From positions 1-12,726 of the forward strand of contig JADGNM010000032.1 in NCBI GenBank assembly GCA_017883485.1: DNA of 12,726 nt. The letters are read 5' to 3'. Position numbers and translations under genes: made by a program. Positions 1 to 7,760 of the stretch are shown here, one piece after another (position 1 is the stretch's first letter; the number at the start of each line of letters is the position of its first letter). The notes below the pieces were generated by a model. It was not told where the DNA came from. It saw only the letters and a program-made list of their open reading frames with translations, and made no database searches. This DNA is from Methanosarcina sp. (GTDB lineage Archaea; Halobacteriota; Methanosarcinia; Methanosarcinales; Methanosarcinaceae).

Positions 1-108
1 AGCATCAAGTTCGAGTCCTTTATCACTTGTGATAGTTTTCAACTAGCATTAGATATCGGTACAGTAATACGTGAAATTATATATTTGTTATCCCTAAGCG
101 AAGGAGAA
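1..108. other. Flank downstream of the cbi operon
   Basis: No gene is supported here. There is a short perfect palindrome at 21-34 (TATCAC, two bases, GTGATA). Downstream of the cbiO stop on the minus strand the DNA is AT-rich but shows no clear hairpin plus T-run, so I cannot place the operon terminator. One plus-strand frame is open from base 1 to 321, but it runs antisense into cbiO and is probably a shadow. Confidence 0.3.
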
Positions 109-1470
109 TCATATCTTAAGCATTTCAGAGCTGTCCTCGGTCTCTTCAAGCCACTTACAACCTTCTTCCCGGTTTACCACGCCCACAGTGAATTCTATTC
201 CGCTTTTCTCCACGTATTCTCTGATCCTTTTCAGGGCATGGTCAACCATACCGCCGGATGTAAGGATAAGGCAGCGCTTTCCGCAAAGAGCCATCAGGAT
301 GGATTTGTCTATAACGCCTGAGGTAACATCCAGGTGAATCCCATCCAGTTCGGCAAGATTTTTGCTTTTCTTACCCATTGCTCCTACAAAGACCATTTCT
401 CCTTCTTTCAGAATTTGCCTTATCTCTTCCAGGGAATAATTGTCGGTATCATAGAGTAAAACTCCGCCGGCTTTAATCCCTTTACGCTTCAATTCGACAA
501 TAGCTCTTCCATTGGGGTGGATATGCAGGACCGTGGCGTTAATAGCCTCATAAGGTGACTGAGTTGCATATTCCCCATACATAACTCCAAGGTTCAGGCT
601 ATCCCCTTCTTTGACCTTTGGAGGGACATCTACCCACATTAAATCCAGGGGTTTTAAGGTATTGACAAGCTCAGGTATGGTTTTGGGTGAGTTCCTCCCG
701 TAAGCAAGCCCTCTCCTTTCAATTTCGTGATAAATCTCAAGAGTGGTCGGCTGGCGGAGGCCTGCTTTTTTCAGAAGCTCCTGCTCTCTGAAGATCTCTG
801 AAGGTGTTCCCTGCCCAATGAGTTTGCTGTTAGACATAAGGAATACGTAGTCAGACCAGCGGTACGCCAGGTCTACGTCATGAGTGGAAATGATAATAGT
901 GCTCCCGAAGTGATTAAATTCGTTCAGGAGATCCATTATCTCATCGGCGCCTATAGGGTCCAGATTCGAGAGGGGTTCGTCCAGAATAATTACTTCAGGT
1001 TCCATTGCCATAACCCCTGCGATTGCAACTCTCTTTTTCTGCCCTCCACTGAGATGATGGGGAGGCTTATCCTTCAAGTGGGAGAGCCCGACATATTCAA
1101 GGGCGTGCTGTACGCAAAAATCGACCCTTTCTTTTGAATAACCCAGGTTTGCCGGTCCGAAGGCTACATCCTGGTATACTGTCGGAGCAAAGATCTGGTC
1201 ATCGGAATTTTGAAAGACTATTCCTATAGATTTCCGGACCTCTCTGAGGGACTTTGAATCGTACTTAAAAGGGCCCCCATGAAAAAGGACTTCCCCTGCA
1301 TTCGGTTTTAAGGTCCCGTTAAGAAGTAAAAAAAGCGTGGACTTTCCGGAGCCGTTTTGTCCTACAAAGGCGACTTTTTTCCCTTTTTTAATCTCGATAT
1401 TAAGGTCCTGAACAGCTGCAGTCCCATCCGGATAGGTGTATTTAAGGCCCCTGGTCTCAAGAATAATCAT
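109..1470 (-). CDS. cbiO: Cobalt/nickel ECF transporter ATPase CbiO with C-terminal extension
   Basis: This is the cytoplasmic ATP-binding subunit that powers metal uptake with CbiQ, CbiM and CbiN. The ABC ATPase core spans about residues 1-245: Walker [10 protein letters not shown] at 37-45, Q-loop Gln87, signature LSGGQ at 140-144, Walker B with Asp164-Glu165, and switch His197. Usual CbiO proteins end near 270-290 residues. This one has 453, with an added region from about 275 that I do not recognise. That part begins with beta-rich sequence (about 278-340) and continues as alternating strand/helix sequence with [11 protein letters not shown] (361-371) and [16 protein letters not shown] (401-416), which looks Rossmann-like. 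A regulatory or cobalt-metabolism role is only a guess. The start is backed by GAGGT eight bases upstream, overlapping the cbiQ stop. It is the last gene of the operon, 11 bases after cbiQ. Confidence 0.93.
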   Translation of the reverse strand: MIILETRGLKYTYPDGTAAVQDLNIEIKKGKKVAFVGQNGSGKSTLFLLLNGTLKPNAGEVLFHGGPFKYDSKSLREVRKSIGIVFQNSDDQIFAPTVYQDVAFGPANLGYSKERVDFCVQHALEYVGLSHLKDKPPHHLSGGQKKRVAIAGVMAMEPEVIILDEPLSNLDPIGADEIMDLLNEFNHFGSTIIISTHDVDLAYRWSDYVFLMSNSKLIGQGTPSEIFREQELLKKAGLRQPTTLEIYHEIERRGLAYGRNSPKTIPELVNTLKPLDLMWVDVPPKVKEGDSLNLGVMYGEYATQSPYEAINATVLHIHPNGRAIVELKRKGIKAGGVLLYDTDNYSLEEIRQILKEGEMVFVGAMGKKSKNLAELDGIHLDVTSGVIDKSILMALCGKRCLILTSGGMVDHALKRIREYVEKSGIEFTVGVVNREEGCKWLEETEDSSEMLKI

Positions 1471-1481
1471 GATCTGTTACC

Positions 1482-2264
1482 TCAAACAATGGATATGTTT
1501 TTTGTAAAATAAAAGAGTATAAGAGTCGAAAGGAAATAGGCAAACGTGAGAACTAATTCTGCTGGCCTTACAGGCCTGTGAATTTCGAATAAAGTCATTT
1601 TTCCATCATAGCACCTTGAATTCATGGCAAGGAAGAGCTTATCTCCCTGCTCCCATGACCTTATGAAAAGTGTGCTTCCGAGCATGCCCATTGAATATAT
1701 GGAACGCCTGAAATTCGAGTATCCTAACCTTACTGTCTGAGCGTACTTAATGGAAAGTGCCATGTCAAGAAAGACGAATATGTAGCGATAAATCAGCATG
1801 GATAGCTCTATAAAGGATTCCGGCAGCCGGGAAGACTTGAGTACGGCAAAGAGTTCTATCATTGGAGTTGTCAGAGCAAGGAAATAAAGGCAGCACATCC
1901 CGCTTATGGATCGCGAAAGCACCAGGAGAGAAAGCTCAAGCCCGTCTGCTTTTACCGAAAAAGGATATCCTATGAGTTTGAAGGAAAGCAGATCCTGTCC
2001 CGAGCCTGAGAAAAAAGCAATAATAAGTACACCTGTGACTGCAAAACCTAATGGGGCAAGAAGAAGTTTCAGATAAAGTTTAAAAGGAGTTCTACCTAGC
2101 GCAACTGTTGTAAAGCCCATACAGAAGGCTATGAAAAACGGAGATATAGGAGACGAGGATGAAACTCCTACAAGCAGCCCGAAAAAAACAATTGCCAGTT
2201 TCAGCCAGTTGTTTCTGTGCCTGAGGGGGCTTATCAGGGCGTAATCATCAAGAATATTACTCAT
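1482..2264 (-). CDS. cbiQ: ECF transporter transmembrane (T) component CbiQ
   Basis: This membrane scaffold passes ATP-driven movement from CbiO to the substrate-binding CbiM. The 260-residue length fits the family. Hydrophobic segments lie near residues 20-56, 62-86, 112-134, 155-172 and 236-254. The two cytoplasmic coupling helices that contact the ATPase are visible: one around AQTVRLGYSNFRRS (175-188) and one at LAMNSRCYDG (212-221). The second corresponds to the usual Ala-Arg-Gly motif, but reads Ser-Arg-Cys here. The start has CAGGTT upstream at about six bases. It lies 51 bases after cbiN and 11 bases before cbiO, all on the minus strand, so co-transcription is likely. Confidence 0.93.
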   Translation of the reverse strand: MSNILDDYALISPLRHRNNWLKLAIVFFGLLVGVSSSSPISPFFIAFCMGFTTVALGRTPFKLYLKLLLAPLGFAVTGVLIIAFFSGSGQDLLSFKLIGYPFSVKADGLELSLLVLSRSISGMCCLYFLALTTPMIELFAVLKSSRLPESFIELSMLIYRYIFVFLDMALSIKYAQTVRLGYSNFRRSIYSMGMLGSTLFIRSWEQGDKLFLAMNSRCYDGKMTLFEIHRPVRPAELVLTFAYFLSTLILFYFTKNISIV

Positions 2265-2315
2265 CAGGGAACCTGCAGAATAGATTGAATTTAAAAGAAG
2301 AAGAAATTACAAAGA

Positions 2316-2645
2316 TTACTGTCCCTTTGGATTTGCTTTTTCCTTTGTAGACAAACTAGTTTTCATAGTTTTTTTGGCTCTGTAATATCCGAGGAAGTAA
2401 CCGATGACCCCTGCACCTATAGCTGCCTGCAGTGCAAAGAACAGGCTTTCGATTTCTGCGCTTGGAGGCTCCCAAATAGGCTTTGCAATTGGCTTGTAAG
2501 TCCCGCCCATAATTTGATCAATAACACCTTCAGGTTTGTCGTCAGCTCCGCCAAATTCGGCATTCGTGGTAGAAGATATGTAAATAAACTGCGCCACGAA
2601 AATCAGGAGAATAGCAAGTACGATAAGTTCCAGTTTTCTGCTCAT
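2316..2645 (-). CDS. cbiN: Cobalt/nickel transport accessory protein CbiN
   Basis: This is a small auxiliary membrane subunit of the CbiMNQO transporter; in studied systems CbiN interacts with CbiM and is needed for metal loading. The 109-residue protein has two transmembrane helices (about 7-25 and 66-88) joined by an extracytoplasmic loop containing GGADDKPEGVID (32-43), the conserved acidic-Gly part of the family. The tail is short and basic. The start ATG overlaps the cbiM stop (ATGA, four bases shared), and GGAG lies about seven bases upstream inside cbiM, so translational coupling is likely. Confidence 0.92.
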   Translation of the reverse strand: MSRKLELIVLAILLIFVAQFIYISSTTNAEFGGADDKPEGVIDQIMGGTYKPIAKPIWEPPSAEIESLFFALQAAIGAGVIGYFLGYYRAKKTMKTSLSTKEKANPKGQ

Positions 2646-3349
2646 GCAGAAAGCTCCCTGAGCTTGCGTACAACAGAATCTTCGAGTACTTTCATTTCAA
2701 CAAGAATATCACTCTTTACATCAACCACATACTTGAAAAGCAGGGCACTGACAGCACCTTCAACGATTGCAATAGGCACCTGGGTAAATGCAAAGGCTGC
2801 AGCAAATGGGCCGAGTGAACTGAGGAAAGCTCCAAAGGTAAGTACTCCTCCTGCAGGAAATGCTAGGGCAAGCTGTGTAGAAGTCACAATGTAAGTAGCC
2901 CAGTCTCCGAAAGTTGCAGCCAAAAAGACAACAAAATAGAAGTTAAGTTTGGCTTTCATCCCAGCCTTATAGATCAGATATGACACCATAGGGCCCACAA
3001 TGCCCATGGAGAAGACATTTGCTCCAAGAGTCGTCAACCCTCCGTGGGCAAGGAAGAGAGCCTGGTAGATAAGTACAATTGTTGAGATAACTGCAGTGAT
3101 CGCAGGCCCAAACATGATTGCGGCAATACCGGTCCCTGTGGGATGAGAACAACTCCCGGTTACTGAAGGCAGTTTCAGGGAGGATAGCACAAAAATAAAA
3201 GCACCTGCGACAGCAAGGAGAGGCAATATTTCACGTTTTTCATTTACCAGCCGATTCATTTTATAGATGCCGTACAGTATCACTGGAATTGATACTGCAA
3301 ACCAGGCCTGCCACCACGGAGTTGGTAAAAAACCTTCCATAATATGCAT
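2642..3349 (-). CDS. cbiM: Cobalt/nickel ECF transporter substrate-binding membrane protein CbiM
   Basis: This is the metal-binding membrane component (S component). The N-terminus MHIMEGFLP is the family signature: in solved CbiM/NikM structures the amino terminus and His2 coordinate Co(II) or Ni(II), together with a conserved later histidine, seen here as His69 in GSCSHPTGTG (65-74). The motif NVFSMGIVGP (111-120) is also typical. The 235 residues contain about six or seven hydrophobic helices. Sequence alone does not decide cobalt versus nickel, but gene order M-N-Q-O and the presence of CbiN favour the Cbi type. The start is fixed by the signature and by a GGTGATCC site next to the ATG. 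It is the first gene of the operon. Confidence 0.94.
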   Translation of the reverse strand: MHIMEGFLPTPWWQAWFAVSIPVILYGIYKMNRLVNEKREILPLLAVAGAFIFVLSSLKLPSVTGSCSHPTGTGIAAIMFGPAITAVISTIVLIYQALFLAHGGLTTLGANVFSMGIVGPMVSYLIYKAGMKAKLNFYFVVFLAATFGDWATYIVTSTQLALAFPAGGVLTFGAFLSSLGPFAAAFAFTQVPIAIVEGAVSALLFKYVVDVKSDILVEMKVLEDSVVRKLRELSA

Positions 3350-3350
3350 G

Positions 3351-3358
3351 GGATCACC
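3351..3358 (-). promoter_or_regulatory. Ribosome binding site of cbiM
   Basis: On the minus strand GGTGATCC is followed by one base and then the ATG. It matches the complement of the archaeal 16S rRNA 3' end over eight bases, with GGTG five bases from the start codon. It supports the MHIMEGFLP start over the internal ATG three codons later. Confidence 0.65.
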
Positions 3359-3762
3359 GTCAGGGATATCAAGTAAACATTATTGGGATTAAGTCAAGTT
3401 AAATTGCGTTCCTCCATACATAAAGGTTACGGTGATGGGAAACAAGTACATGGGGACCTATAAAATTAATTTGAAAGTGGAAATGCTCGCAAATTGAAAT
3501 GAATCAAGAGCAGGACAAGCAAACTTGAATAACGCTGTGTATAATCCGAAAAACAGTTAGTGCAATTTAGAAGACTTAGTTCCAAAATTTATAGTCAACA
3601 ATTTAAATAATGAGACATCTATGCGCAAAATATGTTTTCCCAAAATTCGTCGAGCATTTTCGGCTTTTCACTGTTTTATGTGGGTTCAAAATAATTTCTC
3701 ACTTGAAAAGTGACAACACTAAGGATATAAACATCGATTTAGAATTTGATTTTCCAAAATCA

Positions 3763-3810
3763 AAAGATGGTTATAATGCTTTTCCTTTAATTGATTCATT
3801 AACCATCTTT
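3763..3810. repeat. Inverted repeat, 14-bp stem
   Basis: The left arm 3763-3778 and right arm 3797-3810 pair over 14 bases (AAAGATGGTTA then ATG, with a two-base bulge in the left arm) around an 18-base loop. The pairing is too long to be ordinary chance in AT-rich DNA. No T-run follows on either strand, so a classical terminator is not supported. A remnant of a mobile-element end or a structured RNA are alternatives. Confidence 0.55.
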
Positions 3811-3936
3811 CTTAAGATTCAATAAATTAAAGAACAGCTTTCTTTTTTGTGTCGTCCAACTTGGACTGCATACAACACACCTTGATGCAAACTATCTTTT
3901 GTTAACGTCCCTTGATGGTGTTCGTTGTAGTTACGG

Positions 3937-5286
3937 CTAATTTTCTGGTTTTGAGGCGGGCATTTTGCGAACCAACAGTTTATCAATCCGCCGCCTGTTT
4001 ATACCTACAACCTTGAAGCACCAATCGTCATAGAAAAATGTTTCACCAACCTTAGGTAAGCGGCCAAGCTGAACCAGCGCGAAACCGGCGATGGTGTGAA
4101 AATCGCCATATGCCGATTGGTCTTTTATACCGAGGCGATTAAATGTTTCGTAAGCTGGCATCATACCATCAATCAGAAGCGAACCGTCATTGCGTTCGAT
4201 TATGCCCGGCTCTTCTCCCTCGACATCCGGGAGCTCGCCCGCGATGGCTTCCAGCAGGTCAGTCTGCGTGACAATGCCTTCGAAGTTGCCATATTCGTTG
4301 AAGACAAGCGCAAGCCGCACGGGTCTTTTCTTGAACTCCTCCAGTACATTGAATATAGGTCTTGACTCATTGACGAAGAGAGGCTCGCGGATGATCGCCA
4401 TTGGATTCAGTGGCTGGCCGTCGAGAACCTGGTCAAGGAGATCCTTCTTCAGAACCATGCCCAAAGGCCAATCGATGCTGCCTCTGCCCACAAGAAGCTG
4501 CTCGTGCTGACAGTCGCGAATCGTTCGAAGCATTTCTTCACGTCCATCATCGGCATCAATCCAATCGATCTGATGCCGGGGCGTCATGATATCGCCGATG
4601 TGGCGCGTGCCGATGTTGAGAACGCGCACCACAACTTCTTGCTGCGTCTCTTGCAGAACACCAGCTTCCTGGCATTCCTGAACAAGAAGCTTCAGTTCGT
4701 CCGGCGAGTGCACAGACCCTTCCACGGCTCCGGGTTGGAGTCCAAAAATCCTTAAAACGAGGTTGCCGAGTCCGTTGAGGGTGAGAATGGCCGGACGGAA
4801 GAGGAACAAGAAAATTTCAAGTAGATTCACGACCCAAAGAGCCGTGTTTTCGCTGCGCTGAAGTGCGAGGCTCTTTGGCGCCAGTTCACCGAGCACGATA
4901 TGCAAGGTAGTGATAATGACAAAGGAAATTGTAACCGCGATAGCATGCGATCCGACAGCGGCAAGGGATTCCGGCAGAATGCTCAAAAAGGGCTCAATCA
5001 GATGGGACAAAGCGGGTTCACCGATCCAGCCGAGGGCCAGAGAGGAGATTGTAATGCCGAGTTGAGTTGCAGCCAGGTTGGCGTCGAGAGTGCCGACGGC
5101 GCGCTGAAGCACCTTTGCGTTCCTTCGTCCTGCGGCGGCAAGCTCGGCAACGCGGCTGCGGCGAACGGCGACGAGCGAAAACTCGGCAGCAACGAAGAAT
5201 CCGTTCGCGGCAACAAGAATGAATATAGCCAGGATTCCTAGGAGATCGAAAACACTGCCATCGACGGTCGTCATTATCTTCTCCAT
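3937..5286 (-). CDS. CNNM/CorC-HlyC family membrane protein, bacterial-type
   Basis: This hemolysin-related family (CNNM) is linked to Mg/Co ion efflux. Domain order: CNNM/DUF21 membrane domain (about 12-205) with FFVAAEFSLVAVRRSR (30-45) and GELAPKSLAL (133-142); a CBS pair (about 233-350) beginning at MTPR; and a C-terminal CorC_HlyC domain (about 363-442) containing LIDGMMP and RRRIDKLLV. The 449-residue length is complete. The coding DNA is much more GC-rich than its surroundings (about 60 percent over 4561-4620 by hand count) and the protein resembles proteobacterial homologues, so recent transfer from a bacterium is likely. The ATG at 5274 (residue 5) may be the true start, because GGAG lies six bases before it. 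It diverges from a second family member at 6399. The transported ion cannot be read from sequence. Confidence 0.88.
   Translation of the reverse strand: MEKIMTTVDGSVFDLLGILAIFILVAANGFFVAAEFSLVAVRRSRVAELAAAGRRNAKVLQRAVGTLDANLAATQLGITISSLALGWIGEPALSHLIEPFLSILPESLAAVGSHAIAVTISFVIITTLHIVLGELAPKSLALQRSENTALWVVNLLEIFLFLFRPAILTLNGLGNLVLRIFGLQPGAVEGSVHSPDELKLLVQECQEAGVLQETQQEVVVRVLNIGTRHIGDIMTPRHQIDWIDADDGREEMLRTIRDCQHEQLLVGRGSIDWPLGMVLKKDLLDQVLDGQPLNPMAIIREPLFVNESRPIFNVLEEFKKRPVRLALVFNEYGNFEGIVTQTDLLEAIAGELPDVEGEEPGIIERNDGSLLIDGMMPAYETFNRLGIKDQSAYGDFHTIAGFALVQLGRLPKVGETFFYDDWCFKVVGINRRRIDKLLVRKMPASKPEN
5281..5284 (-). promoter_or_regulatory. Ribosome binding site favouring the downstream start
   Basis: The minus-strand order is ATG, GAG, AAG, ATA, ATG. 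The GGAG formed by the end of the first ATG and the next codon is six bases from the second ATG, while nothing good precedes the first. Translation from 5274 would remove four residues (MEKI). Confidence 0.5.
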
Positions 5287-5458
5287 ATTAGAAAAACTAT
5301 TTCTGGAACATGCGCCTTGGTTAGCGATCGCACGTTGTCTTGATCTGCATCATATAACCGACTTTCCGCAGATCTTTCCTCAAAGATATTATTTTTCAAA
5401 ATTTTTCTCCATTAACCTTATTATTTTGTGCTTAACTCATCCATATTTGCAATTTTAC

Positions 5459-6022
5459 TTACTGCTTTTGAGTCTGTTTTTTAAGTTGATACGGTATTGT
5501 TTCCCTGTTACTTTTAACTTTTCTTAGCTTCCATTCAGCTTCCGAATAAATCAACAGGTTTAAGACCATTATAATTGGCAGCGCTTCAATTATCTGAGGC
5601 TTTCCAAATAAACTTCGAAAACCCTGAACTTTTGTCCTTTATGAACCTGAACCCTTTTTCGAGCTTACTCGGTTCTTGTAGTGTTCTAACATCTCTTCAG
5701 CATCAAGATTGAGGTCATTGCTTGAAATTATGAACCTTCGTGAACGATAAGCTTTTCGTCCTTCGTTGAGCTTTCACCCTTTCCGTTTTCCCGGGTTAAG
5801 ATTGTGGAAATTTCCATGGTTTGCAATAAACAATAGTGATTCTCTTTCTTCCATCTTTCCAGAGCAGCTCTGCACCCTCTTCACAGGCAAATTCTACCTT
5901 ATTTAGCTCTTTAAGATCTTTCTGAGATTCCACAACCTTCCTTGAATTTTCATTTCAAAAGTAATATCCTTTATTCTCTGCATTTCAGTGGAGTAAAAAA
6001 CTACCCATTTTTGTTCAATTCA
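5459..6022 (-). pseudogene. Decayed IS1634-type transposase, C-terminal part
   Basis: No single frame is open, but pieces in different minus-strand frames read as the C-terminal third of an IS1634 (IS4-related) transposase, in the right order: KWVVFYSTEMQRIK, then KDLKELNKVEFACEEG, SSNDLNLDAEEMLEHYKNR, EKGFRFIKDK, KFRVFEVY, and IIEALPIIMVLNLLIYS followed by EAEWKLRK and RETIP. The last blocks correspond to the family's GFRFLKD...IEAL...LLIYS C-terminal signature. At least four frameshifts plus in-frame stops separate the blocks, and the N-terminal catalytic part is missing. The final reading frame stops at 5459-5461. Clear terminal inverted repeats were not found. It lies between two divergent CNNM genes, beside the GC-rich one. 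Confidence 0.75.
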
Positions 6023-6398
6023 TTATATAAATAAAATAAGTAATTACTAACTTACATTTTGATAGATTTATATTAAATTCCATATTAAAATGGATTAGAG
6101 CCATAAACTTATAATAAATATTTTCTGTACATTTACTGCCGTTGCATTCATTATCAGGCATAAATAATGTAGTTCAACCAGTACAAGGCTTGCCAGGAAT
6201 CCGTACTTGAGACTGAATATAATAAGCGGGTGACCAAACTTCTGTTCGAAGATGAATGATATAACTGAAGGCGAGTATTTTGATCTAAAAACTCAGTTAT
6301 TTTCTCTAAAATTCTAGAACCAATCTGAACATAAATGCACTAGTTTAATTCAAACATATAAATAGTTTTAAATCATAGATCCACCTAATAAATGAAAA
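6023..6398. other. AT-rich intergenic region with promoter for the plus-strand CNNM gene
   Basis: No intact gene is present. A TATA-like box ATATAAATA at 6356-6364 lies 35 bases before the ATG at 6399, implying a short leader of about 15 bases, and no Shine-Dalgarno match is visible. A 29-codon open stretch at 6173-6259 (plus), with text such as ESVLETEYNKRVTKLLFEDE before a stop, lacks a start and may be a gene remnant. The region adjoins the transposase remnant and may be partly decayed mobile DNA. Confidence 0.4.
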
Positions 6399-7709
6399 AT
6401 GTCTTATCTCTTTGAGATCGTTATCATCCTTGCTCTTATCATACTCAATGGTATCTTTACCATATCAGAATTTGCCCTTGTTTCGGCCAAGAAAACTCGT
6501 CTCAGGCAACGGGCGGAAGACGGAGATACACGGGCAGCAGCTGCACTTAAACTCGCGCATGATCCTACTCCTTTCCTTTCGACAATTCGGATAGGAATCA
6601 CCCTTGTAGGTATCTTTGCCGGTGCATTTGGTGGGGCCACGATAGCGGAGGAAATTGCCGCCTATTTTACAAAATTTCCTGCTTTGTCACCATACAGTGA
6701 GGCACTCAGCATCACTCTTACAGTACTTTTGATCACTTACCTTACCTTAATTTTTGGAGAGCTTGTTCCAAAGAGGCTTGCACTCAGTAACGCAGAAACT
6801 ATTGCCTCTAATGTTGCAAAACCTATGTTCTTACTTTCAGTTATAGCAAAACCACTGGTAACCATCCTCAGTTATTCGACCGAAGCCGTGCTCAGGATCC
6901 TGAGAGTCCAGAAAATTACCGAGCCTCCGGTAACAGAAGAAGAGATTAAGTTTATGCTTGAAGAGGGAACCGAAGCCGGAGTGTTTGATAAGGCCGAGCT
7001 TAGCATGATAGAAGGTGTGTTTGAAATTGGTGACCGCCGAGTTGACTCCCTGATGACACATCGAACTGATATCATCGCGCTCGACTTGGATGATCCTACT
7101 GATAAGAACCTGCAGAAAATGATTGCAAGCGGCCGATCTAATTTCCCGGTATACGAGAGTTATCTGGATAATATTGTCGGTATGGTGTCAGTAAAGAATG
7201 TTATGGCTAGAATGATTGAAGGCCGTACTATCAATATTAGAGTCTTGATCACGAAACCTCTTTTTGTACCTGAAGCTGTCACGGTCCTGAAACTCCTCGA
7301 GCTATTCAAGGAAACTGGTGTTCATATTGCCCTGATCACAGACGAGTATGGAAGCATCCAAGGTGTCATTACCCTTCATGACATTCTTGAAGCAATCGTA
7401 GGCGACGTACGTTCTCTTGGTGAGCCGGTAGAAACTCCGATTGTGGTTAGGGAGGACGGTTCCTGGCTGATCGATGGAGACACACCAGTTGAAAAGTTAA
7501 AGGAAGTCTTATCTGTAACTTCCTTTCCGGGGGAGGAAGAGGGATATTACCGAACTGGTGCAGGACTTATCATGTACATTTTACAGCGGATACCAAAAAC
7601 AGGAGATCACATTGAATTAAAAGGATTGCGCTACGAGGTGGTAGACATGGATGGTAATCGAATAGATAAGGTGATGGTTACGCGAGTTCCCACAACCCCC
7701 CTGGAATAA
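6399..7709 (+). CDS. CNNM/CorC-HlyC family membrane protein
   Basis: This is a predicted membrane protein of the hemolysin/CorC group, probably ion transport or ion-transport control. Layout: CNNM/DUF21 domain (about 4-195) with FTISEFALVSAKKTRLR (20-36) and GELVPKRLALS (120-130); a linker helix with EEIKFMLEEGTEAGVF (181-196); a CBS pair (about 215-338) starting at MTHR; and a CorC_HlyC domain (about 345-430) with SWLIDGDTP and GNRIDKVMV. The 436-residue length is complete. It shares the full architecture of the minus-strand gene at 3937-5286 but differs clearly in sequence and has composition closer to the host, so the two are unlikely to be a recent duplication. It converges on the YqaA-like gene with only 51 bases between stops. 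Confidence 0.9.
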   Translation: MSYLFEIVIILALIILNGIFTISEFALVSAKKTRLRQRAEDGDTRAAAALKLAHDPTPFLSTIRIGITLVGIFAGAFGGATIAEEIAAYFTKFPALSPYSEALSITLTVLLITYLTLIFGELVPKRLALSNAETIASNVAKPMFLLSVIAKPLVTILSYSTEAVLRILRVQKITEPPVTEEEIKFMLEEGTEAGVFDKAELSMIEGVFEIGDRRVDSLMTHRTDIIALDLDDPTDKNLQKMIASGRSNFPVYESYLDNIVGMVSVKNVMARMIEGRTINIRVLITKPLFVPEAVTVLKLLELFKETGVHIALITDEYGSIQGVITLHDILEAIVGDVRSLGEPVETPIVVREDGSWLIDGDTPVEKLKEVLSVTSFPGEEEGYYRTGAGLIMYILQRIPKTGDHIELKGLRYEVVDMDGNRIDKVMVTRVPTTPLE

Positions 7710-7760
7710 TCCAGACTTCTCAAAATATTCGGAAGACAAATAATCGATCATGGCAAAACC

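Larger units (their letters stand above)
3350..3936. other. AT-rich intergenic region upstream of cbiM
   Basis: No convincing gene is present. Two TATA-like boxes could serve cbiM on the minus strand: one at 3417-3424 (leader about 45 bases) and one at 3458-3470 (leader about 90 bases). I looked for a cobalamin riboswitch on the cbiM strand and saw no B12-box-like core, and no paired NikR-type half sites. A 71-codon plus-strand frame at 3610-3825 has no recognisable domain and ends in a large inverted repeat. Minor signals are a perfect odd palindrome GTCCAA-C-TTGGAC at 3854-3866 and the octamer CCTTGATG repeated at 3880 and 3910. Confidence 0.4.

Noticed and set aside
1..321. Plus-strand frame open from the window edge, overlapping the cbiO 3' end
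   Set aside because: It lies antisense to a certain gene for over 200 bases and shows no recognisable domain; likely a codon-bias shadow.
3400..3480. Possible cobalamin riboswitch near cbiM (GGGAAAC-like text at 3437-3444)
   Set aside because: It lies on the strand opposite to the operon and lacks the B12-box core and paired helices.
3450..3497. 15-codon plus-strand ORF with GGTGAT upstream
   Set aside because: Too short, no family pattern, and it sits in the presumed cbiM promoter region.
3610..3825. 71-codon plus-strand ORF
   Set aside because: No domain or ribosome binding site, and its 3' part is made of a large inverted repeat.
5324..5331. GCGATCGC (cyanobacterial HIP1 octamer)
   Set aside because: A single copy, so it cannot be taken as evidence of a cyanobacterial donor.
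5219..5527. 102-codon plus-strand ORF
   Set aside because: It begins inside the minus-strand CNNM gene and continues through AT-rich non-coding DNA; composition changes within it.
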